Shown: piece after piece, positions 58,794-64,000 of the stretch | Position numbering within the stretch: the first letter of the stretch is position 1 | Layout: the number at the start of each line of letters is the position of its first letter | DNA from: Clavibacter michiganensis subsp. insidiosus | Lineage (GTDB): Bacteria; Actinomycetota; Actinomycetes; Actinomycetales; Microbacteriaceae | Length of the DNA: 64,000 nt | Direction: 5' to 3' | NCBI RefSeq assembly: GCF_002240565.1 | Contig: NZ_MZMO01000001.1 | Location: 1,488,001 to 1,552,000, forward strand | The notes under the pieces: model-generated | What the model was told of the DNA's origin: nothing | The model's database searches: none | The model's input: only the letters and a program-made list of their open reading frames with translations | Made by a program: the position numbers and the translations under genes

Positions 58794-59483
58794 ATGTTCT
58801 ACTGGTTCATGAAGAACCTGGTCGCCGGACCCCTCCTCCGGAGCACGTTCCGGCCCTGGGTCACCGGGATCGAGAACATCCCCGCCAAGGGCGGCGTGAT
58901 CCTCGCGAGCAACCACCTCTCGTTCATCGACTCGGTGTTCCTGCCCCTGCTGGTCGACCGCAACCTCGTCTTCCTCGCGAAGAGCGACTACTTCACCGGC
59001 ACGGGGCTCAAGGGCTGGGCCACGAAGATGTTCTTCACGGCGACGGGCATGCTCCCCATCGACCGCTCCGGCGGCAAGGCGTCCGAGGCGTCGCTCAACA
59101 CGGGACTCCGCGTGCTCGCCGAGGGCCGCATGCTCGGCATCTACCCCGAGGGCACCCGCAGCCCCGACGGCCGCATGTACCGCGGACGCACGGGCGTGGC
59201 GCGCATGATCCTCGAGGGCGACGTCCCGGTCGTCCCGATCGCGATGATCGACACCGAGAAGGTCATGCCCATCGGCACCCGCATCCCGAAGGTCCGCCGG
59301 ATTGGTGTGGTCATCGGCGAGCCGCTAGATTTCAGTAGGTTCGCCGGCCTCGAGGGAGACCGCTTCATCCTCCGCTCCATCACCGACGAGATCATGTACG
59401 AGCTCTCGAGGCTGAGCGGCCAGGAGTACGTCGACGTCTATGCGACCTCGGTCAAGGAGAAGCGCGCGAGCGCGGCCCGCTGA
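58794..59483 (+). CDS. plsC: 1-acyl-sn-glycerol-3-phosphate acyltransferase (PlsC family)
   Basis: A 229-residue membrane-associated acyltransferase. Catalytic block NHLSFIDSVFLPLL (HxxxxD with a serine), GTGLKGWATKMFF, and YPEGTRSPDGRMYRGRTGVA (phosphate-binding EGTRS). It esterifies the sn-2 position in phosphatidic acid synthesis or a related lipid. GGAAGG stands 9 nt before the ATG. Confidence 0.88.
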   Translation: MFYWFMKNLVAGPLLRSTFRPWVTGIENIPAKGGVILASNHLSFIDSVFLPLLVDRNLVFLAKSDYFTGTGLKGWATKMFFTATGMLPIDRSGGKASEASLNTGLRVLAEGRMLGIYPEGTRSPDGRMYRGRTGVARMILEGDVPVVPIAMIDTEKVMPIGTRIPKVRRIGVVIGEPLDFSRFAGLEGDRFILRSITDEIMYELSRLSGQEYVDVYATSVKEKRASAAR

Positions 59484-59542
59484 CCGTCTCCCGCCCCGCC
59501 TCCACCGCGCACCACGCGCACGACACGAACCGGGATCCCACC

Positions 59543-60913
59543 GTGGCCTCTGAGCACCTCGTCCCCGCCCATCCCGACGTCCTCGCCGGACTCGACCACT
59601 GGCGCACGCTCGAGGTCAAGCAGCAGCCGCAGTGGCCCGACGCCGCCGCCGTCCACGCGGCATCCGCCGAGATCGCCCTGCTGCCGCCCCTGGTCTTCGC
59701 CGGGGAGGTGGATCTGCTGCGCTCGCGCCTCGCCGCCGCCGCCGACGGCCGCGCGTTCCTCCTCCAGGGCGGCGACTGCGCCGAGACCTTCGCGGGCGCC
59801 ACGGCCGACGCCATCCGCAACCGCGTGAAGACCGTGCTCCAGATGGCCGTCGTCCTCACCTACGGCGCGGCCATGCCCGTCGTGAAGATGGGCCGCATGG
59901 CCGGCCAGTTCGCGAAGCCCCGCTCGAGCGACTCCGAGACACGCGGCGATCTGACGCTGCCCGCGTACCGCGGCGACATCGTCAACGGCTACGACTTCAC
60001 CCCCGAGTCGCGCGCGGCGGATCCCGCGCGCCTCGTGAAGGGGTACCACACGGCCGCGTCGACGCTGAACCTCATCCGCGCCTTCACGCAGGGCGGCTTC
60101 GCCGACCTCCGCGAGGTGCACAGCTGGAACAAGGGCTTCGCGGCGAACCCGGCGAACCAGCGCTACGAGCAGCTCGCCCGCGACATCGACCGCGCGATCA
60201 AGTTCATGGAGGCCGCGGGCGCCGACTTCGACGACCTCAAGCGCGTCGAGTTCTACACCGGACACGAGGGCCTCCTCATGGACTACGAGCGGCCCATGAC
60301 GCGCATCGACTCGCGCACCGGCACGCCGTACAACACGTCGGCGCACTTCATCTGGATCGGGGAGCGCACGCGCGACCTCGACGGGGCGCACGTCGACTTC
60401 CTCTCGCGCGTCCGCAACCCGCTCGGCGTGAAGCTCGGCCCGTCGACCACGCCCGAGACGGTGCACGAGCTGATCGAGAGGCTCGACCCGGACCGCGAGC
60501 CCGGTCGGCTCACCTTCATCACGCGCATGGGCGCGGGCAGGATCCGCGACGCGCTGCCGCCCCTGCTCGAGGCCGTCAAGGCGTCGGACGCGAACCCGCT
60601 CTGGGTCACCGACCCCATGCACGGGAACGGCCTCACCACGCCCACCGGCTACAAGACGCGGCGCTTCGACGACGTCGTCGACGAGGTGCAGGGCTTCTTC
60701 CAGGCGCACCGGGCGGCGGGCACGCATCCCGGCGGGATCCACATCGAGCTCACCGGCGACGACGTCACCGAGTGCCTGGGCGGCTCCGAGCACATCGACG
60801 AGGCAACGCTCGCGACCCGCTACGAGTCGCTGTGCGACCCGCGGCTCAACCACATGCAGAGCCTCGAGCTCGCGTTCCTCGTCGCGGAGGAGCTGGCGGC
60901 CGCGCGCAGCTGA
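59543..60913 (+). CDS. aroG: Class II 3-deoxy-7-phosphoheptulonate (DAHP) synthase
   Basis: A 456-residue enzyme of the plant-like (class II) family, first step of the shikimate pathway. Conserved regions: LLQGGDCAETFAG, KMGRMAGQFAKPRS, YRGDIVNGYDF, SAHFIWIGERTRDLDGAHVD, WVTDPMHGNGLTT, and GIHIELTGDDVTECLGG. GTG at 59543 begins ASEHLVPAHPD. A perfect hairpin follows the stop. Proximity to a pknL-like kinase matches the order in Mycobacterium and Corynebacterium. Confidence 0.94.
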   Translation: MASEHLVPAHPDVLAGLDHWRTLEVKQQPQWPDAAAVHAASAEIALLPPLVFAGEVDLLRSRLAAAADGRAFLLQGGDCAETFAGATADAIRNRVKTVLQMAVVLTYGAAMPVVKMGRMAGQFAKPRSSDSETRGDLTLPAYRGDIVNGYDFTPESRAADPARLVKGYHTAASTLNLIRAFTQGGFADLREVHSWNKGFAANPANQRYEQLARDIDRAIKFMEAAGADFDDLKRVEFYTGHEGLLMDYERPMTRIDSRTGTPYNTSAHFIWIGERTRDLDGAHVDFLSRVRNPLGVKLGPSTTPETVHELIERLDPDREPGRLTFITRMGAGRIRDALPPLLEAVKASDANPLWVTDPMHGNGLTTPTGYKTRRFDDVVDEVQGFFQAHRAAGTHPGGIHIELTGDDVTECLGGSEHIDEATLATRYESLCDPRLNHMQSLELAFLVAEELAAARS

Positions 60914-60925
60914 CCCCGCCCGCAC

Positions 60926-60964
60926 GACGATGCCCCGCCGCCCTCGAGGCGGCGGGGCATCGTC
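60926..60964. terminator. Bidirectional terminator between aroG and the PASTA kinase gene
   Basis: A perfect 17-bp stem (60926-60942 with 60948-60964) and CTCGA loop stand between the convergent genes. It is the strongest hairpin in the window. Confidence 0.8.
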
Positions 60965-60993
60965 ATGCCTGGTCTGCGGTGGTCCGCGCCGGA

Positions 60994-62943
60994 TCAGCCG
61001 GAGGCGGTGATGCCGAGGTTGACGGTCGACCCGCGACGGACCATGGCGCCCGCATCCGGGCTCGCCGACGCGACCTTCGTGATGCTGTCGGGCAGGGCGT
61101 CCCAGAACGCGGAGTACGCGTACTTGAAGCCCGCCTTGTCGAGCTCGGCCTTCGCTCCATCGCGCGTGAGGCCGACGACCTTCGGCACCGCGACGAGGTC
61201 CGGTCCCTTGGAGATCTCGAGCCCCACCTTGCTGCCGGGGGCGTCGCCGAGTCCGGAGCGCACCGGGTTCTGGTCCAGTTGGTAGACCGAGATGACCTCG
61301 CCCGCGTCGACGTCGTCGCTGAAGCTCTGCTTCCCCGGCTCGCCGACGAGCCCCGCCTGGGCGAGCGTCGCGTTGGCCTGGTCGACGGAGCGGCCGTTCA
61401 CCTGGGGGATCTTCCCGGCGGCGACGACGAGGGTCACGGGCTGCTGCTCCGGGTACTGGGCGCCGACGGGGGCTCCCGAGGAGTCCAGCACCTGCACGAC
61501 GGTGCCCTCGGCGGCGTCGCCGTACTGCCGGATGGTCGCCTCCTGCACGACGAAGGGCACGCCCTCCAGGCGCGTGCGGGCATCGGCCTCGGCGGCCCCG
61601 ACCACGTCGGGCACGTCGAGGAGCCGCGGCCCGGTCGAGGCGTAGAGGGTCACGGTGGATCCCTGGTCGACGGGCGTCCCGGACGCCGGGACGCTGCGGG
61701 TCACGTGCCCCACCTCGACGTCCACGCTCGGCTCCTCGGCGCGTGCGACGACGAAGCCCTGGCCCTGGAGCGTGCCCGCGGCGTCGTCGACGGCCATGGC
61801 CGTGACGGACGGCACGGGGACGCGCGCGCCCGGGCCCTGACCGTAGTACCAGCCCGTGCCGCCGGCGAGTGCCGCGAGCATCACCACGAGGAGCGCGAGC
61901 ATCCACCCGCGCGATCGACGGCGCGATCCCGCGGCGGCGAGTGCGACGACGGACTCCGGCTCGGTGCGCTCGTCCTCCTGCCGCGTCATGACGGGCGGAC
62001 CGCCCACGACCTGCGTCTCGCCGGTGGTGACGGACGGGAGCGCCGGGGCGCTCGGGAAGACGACGGTGCGCTGGAGCGGAGCGGGGTCGCCCGACCGCGC
62101 GTCGAGGCGGTTCTGCACGGCGTAGAGCTCGTCGAGGAGCGCCCGGGCGTCGCGCGGCCGCTGCTCGGGATCCCGCGCGGTCGCCCACAGGACCAGCTCG
62201 TCGAGCTCGACCGGCACGGACGCGTTGGCCGTGCTGGGGGTGGGCACCTGGTCGTTCGCGTGCTGGTACGCGATCTGCATGGGCTGCTCGCCCTTGAACG
62301 GCTGCTCGCCCGCGAGCATCTCGTACATCATGATGCCGACCGCGTAGATGTCGCTGCGGGTGTCGGCGATGCCCCGCGTCACGAGCTCGGGGGAGAGGTA
62401 CGCGATGGTCCCGAGGAGCGCCTGCCCCGTGGCCGTGTTCGCGCTGACGGCGCGCGCCAGGCCGAAGTCGCCGATCTTGATGCGCCCGTCGTCGGCCAGC
62501 AGCACGTTCTCGGGCTTCAGGTCGCGGTGCACGATGCCGGCCTTGTGCGCGGCGGCGAGACCCGAGAGCACGGCCTCGAGGATGTCGAGGGTCTGCTCGG
62601 GCGTCAGCCGCTCGTACTCCTGCAGCAGCTCGCGCAGCGTCATGCCGGGCAGGTACTCCATGACGAGGTACGCCATGTCGGAGTCCTGGCCCTGGTCGAA
62701 GACGTTGACGACGTTGGGATGCGCCAGCCGCGCGGCGGAGCGCGCCTCCTGGATGAAGCGGTCGCGGAAGGCGCTGTCGTCGGCGAGGTGGCCGTGCATC
62801 ACCTTGACGGCGACGCGGCGCTCGAGCCGCAGGTCGGTGGCCACGTAGACCGTCGCCATCCCGCCCCGCGCGATGCGGGACCTGACCTGGTACCGACCGT
62901 CGAGGAGACGGCCGATCATGGGGTCGGTCGGGCTGGAGGTCAC
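60994..62943 (-). CDS. pknL: PASTA-domain Ser/Thr protein kinase, PknL-like
   Basis: A 649-residue protein. Kinase domain (residues 15-275): SRIARGGMATVYVATD, RVAVKVM (Lys), GIVHRDLKPENVLL (catalytic loop), IGDFGLARA, GTIAYLSPELV. A Pro/Thr-rich juxtamembrane stretch follows, then one helix (GWMLALLVVMLAALAGG, about 346-368) and four extracellular PASTA repeats (VPSVTAMAVDDA, VPDVVGAAEAD, IPQVNGRSVDQ, VPKVVGLTRDG). It senses cell-wall fragments and signals inward. The aroG neighbour fits PknL; the name is by context. TAGAAT 6 nt before the GTG at 62943 supports a leaderless start. Confidence 0.9.
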   Translation of the reverse strand: MTSSPTDPMIGRLLDGRYQVRSRIARGGMATVYVATDLRLERRVAVKVMHGHLADDSAFRDRFIQEARSAARLAHPNVVNVFDQGQDSDMAYLVMEYLPGMTLRELLQEYERLTPEQTLDILEAVLSGLAAAHKAGIVHRDLKPENVLLADDGRIKIGDFGLARAVSANTATGQALLGTIAYLSPELVTRGIADTRSDIYAVGIMMYEMLAGEQPFKGEQPMQIAYQHANDQVPTPSTANASVPVELDELVLWATARDPEQRPRDARALLDELYAVQNRLDARSGDPAPLQRTVVFPSAPALPSVTTGETQVVGGPPVMTRQEDERTEPESVVALAAAGSRRRSRGWMLALLVVMLAALAGGTGWYYGQGPGARVPVPSVTAMAVDDAAGTLQGQGFVVARAEEPSVDVEVGHVTRSVPASGTPVDQGSTVTLYASTGPRLLDVPDVVGAAEADARTRLEGVPFVVQEATIRQYGDAAEGTVVQVLDSSGAPVGAQYPEQQPVTLVVAAGKIPQVNGRSVDQANATLAQAGLVGEPGKQSFSDDVDAGEVISVYQLDQNPVRSGLGDAPGSKVGLEISKGPDLVAVPKVVGLTRDGAKAELDKAGFKYAYSAFWDALPDSITKVASASPDAGAMVRRGSTVNLGITASG

Positions 62944-62949
62944 TGGATG

Positions 62950-62955
62950 ATTCTA
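62950..62955 (-). promoter_or_regulatory. -10 box TAGAAT, leaderless start of the kinase gene
   Basis: TAGAAT on the minus strand ends 6 nt before the GTG at 62943; it is the closest match to the TATAAT consensus among the leaderless starts. Confidence 0.55.
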
Positions 62956-62965
62956 GGGATCGCCG

Positions 62966-62986
62966 GTGCCGGGGCCTCCCCGGCAC
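62966..62986 (-). terminator. Hairpin after the LysM gene
   Basis: A perfect 9-bp stem (62966-62974 with 62978-62986) with CCT loop lies 40 nt past the minus-strand stop at 63026. Confidence 0.6.
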
Positions 62987-63025
62987 ACCGGTGCGCCGCC
63001 GGGCGGATGCACCTGCGGATCGGGG

Positions 63026-64000
63026 TCAGCCGATCTCGTCGAGCCACGTCCAGGCGGATGTCTCCCACTTGGCGTAGGCGTCCGGGTACGCGGAGTACTG
63101 CACGGCCTGCGCCGCCTGCGTGACGGTCATCGACTTCCAGCCGGCGATGTCGAGGAGGCCGCGGGTCGCGCCGGGGTTCGGGTTGACGCTCCCGCCGAAG
63201 AACGCGCGCGCCGCGTACACGGGGTCGTTGAGCTGGGCGGGCTGGCCCCAGCCCTGGCTCGGGCGCTGCTGGAAGAGGCCGATCGAGTCGCGGTCGCCCC
63301 AGTCGAGGTTGCGGAGGGTCGACTCCTGCGCCGCGGTGGCGAGCGCGATGACGAGTCCGTAGTCACTGACGCCGGCGGAGCGTCCGACCTGGACGATGAC
63401 GCGCGCGTTGCGGCGCATCTCGTCGGTCATGATCGTCGTCCCGTCCAGCGACGCGACCTGCACGACGGACGCGGACGCGTGCGGGATGGTGAGCTTGCTG
63501 CCCGCGTAGATGATGCTCGACCAGTTGAGGCCGTTGGCGTTGAGGAGGTCCTGCACGGTGACGCCCGACTTCGTCGCGATGCTGTGGAGCGTGTCTCCGG
63601 TCTCGATCGTGTACGTGCCGGAGAGACGTAGCTTCGCGGCGGGGGAGGTGCTGGCGGGTGCCGCGGGCGCGGCCGACGCGGCGGTGGAGCCGGCCCCCGG
63701 GATGGTGAGGCGGTTGCCGGGGAATATCGTGCTCGTCGCCTGGAGGCCATTGGCCTGGAGCACCGCCGATGTGGAGACGCCGTGCTTGCCGGCGATGCCG
63801 GTGACGGTGTCGCCCGCGACTACCGTGTAGCTCGCGCCGGACCCCGTGGACGCCGCGGTGGGTGCTGAGGTCGACGCACCGGATCCGCCGAGGGTGAGCG
63901 TCTGGCCGGGGAAGATCGTCGTCTTCCAGCCGAGGCCGTTCTGCGCGAGCACGGATGCGGTGGAGAGGCCGTATCGACCGGCGATGCTGGAGACGGAGTC
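63026..64000 (-). CDS. LysM-repeat peptidoglycan-binding protein with lysozyme-like C-terminus, 3' part
   Basis: 325 codons are present; the N-terminus lies beyond the right edge. At least three LysM motifs are visible (the partial one at the edge, then YTVVAGDTVTGIAGKHGV and YTIETGDTLHSIATKSGV), with Ala/Ser/Pro linkers. The last 150 residues (RNARVIVQVGRSAGVSDYGL, ALATAAQESTLRNLDWGD, GLFQQRPSQGWG) resemble a transglycosylase or lysozyme-like fold, with a Glu in AAQES as candidate catalytic residue. It should act in the cell wall. Confidence 0.78.
   Translation of the reverse strand, partial: DSVSSIAGRYGLSTASVLAQNGLGWKTTIFPGQTLTLGGSGASTSAPTAASTGSGASYTVVAGDTVTGIAGKHGVSTSAVLQANGLQATSTIFPGNRLTIPGAGSTAASAAPAAPASTSPAAKLRLSGTYTIETGDTLHSIATKSGVTVQDLLNANGLNWSSIIYAGSKLTIPHASASVVQVASLDGTTIMTDEMRRNARVIVQVGRSAGVSDYGLVIALATAAQESTLRNLDWGDRDSIGLFQQRPSQGWGQPAQLNDPVYAARAFFGGSVNPNPGATRGLLDIAGWKSMTVTQAAQAVQYSAYPDAYAKWETSAWTWLDEIG

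Noticed and set aside
59632..63123. Long plus-strand frame opposite the PASTA kinase
   Set aside because: Out of phase with aroG in its first part and antisense to pknL in the rest; no conserved motif.
1..64000. tRNA, rRNA, CRISPR array, riboswitch or chromosomal origin
   Set aside because: No cloverleaf with a GTTCRA-type T-loop in a gene-free gap, no regular repeat-spacer pattern, no DnaA-box cluster and no known riboswitch core was seen by eye; short RNAs could still be missed.

Overview
The window is about 73% G+C, nearly every base codes, and the content is actinobacterial: mycothione reductase, a GarA/FtsR signalling pair, a PknL-type PASTA kinase next to class II DAHP synthase, and pyruvate carboxylase. 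Very frequent GGATCC-type codon strings, two IS481-family elements and several decayed genes point to the Microbacteriaceae, most likely Clavibacter (C. michiganensis group). The genus is an inference from memory and was not checked by a search.

Layout. 1-5.5 kb: partial SGNH-like gene, flavin monooxygenase, DHA2 efflux pump, then a gamma-glutamyltransferase overlapping an orphan SufU-like scaffold. 5.5-18.4 kb: purine and molybdenum-hydroxylase region (MocA-like nucleotidyltransferase, guanine deaminase, XdhC, permease, a fused [2Fe-2S]/molybdopterin xanthine dehydrogenase and its FAD subunit). It is interrupted by three tandem membrane-protein paralogues and by a decay zone at 6.6-8.5 kb, where a PAP2 phosphatase and a two-component pair are broken. 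18.4-25.7 kb: lipoprotein, small membrane protein, Stealth phosphotransferase, J-domain/NERD protein, hypotheticals and a DNA-glycosylase-like protein. 25.7-41.0 kb: two near-identical 1,068-bp IS481-family copies in the same orientation enclose about 13.2 kb. That segment holds an S4 RNA-binding protein, a circularly permuted amine oxidase, an oxidoreductase, a NUDIX/NYN fusion, and an ABC importer operon ending in a glycerophosphodiesterase-inositol phosphatase fusion, with a divergent LacI regulator and a 17-bp palindromic operator candidate. 41.0-47.2 kb: DUF3097, emfourin-like inhibitor, M4 protease, and a CitA/DcuS-type two-component system divergent from dctA. The kinase is frameshifted at a G6 tract and the regulator frame runs open into the protease. 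47.3-49.4 kb: garA, ftsR and a second merR. 49.4-64 kb: ParA-type ATPase, pyc, mtr, def, fadD, ROK glucokinase, plsC, aroG(II), pknL-like kinase and a LysM/lysozyme-like protein cut by the window edge.

Working together. Guanine deaminase produces xanthine and the Mo-hydroxylase oxidises it; XdhC and the MocA-like enzyme would finish the cofactor. The ABC operon reads as import plus two-step hydrolysis of a glycerophosphodiester, plausibly glycerophosphoinositol. Regulation shows two clear patterns. At least twelve genes have a TAnnnT box 6-9 nt before the start codon, as expected for leaderless mRNAs. Convergent genes repeatedly share one CTAG as both stop codons, and CTAG is also the IS481 target.

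No tRNA, rRNA, CRISPR array or replication origin was recognised, and no gene-free gap exceeds 300 bases (the longest is 48513-48807).
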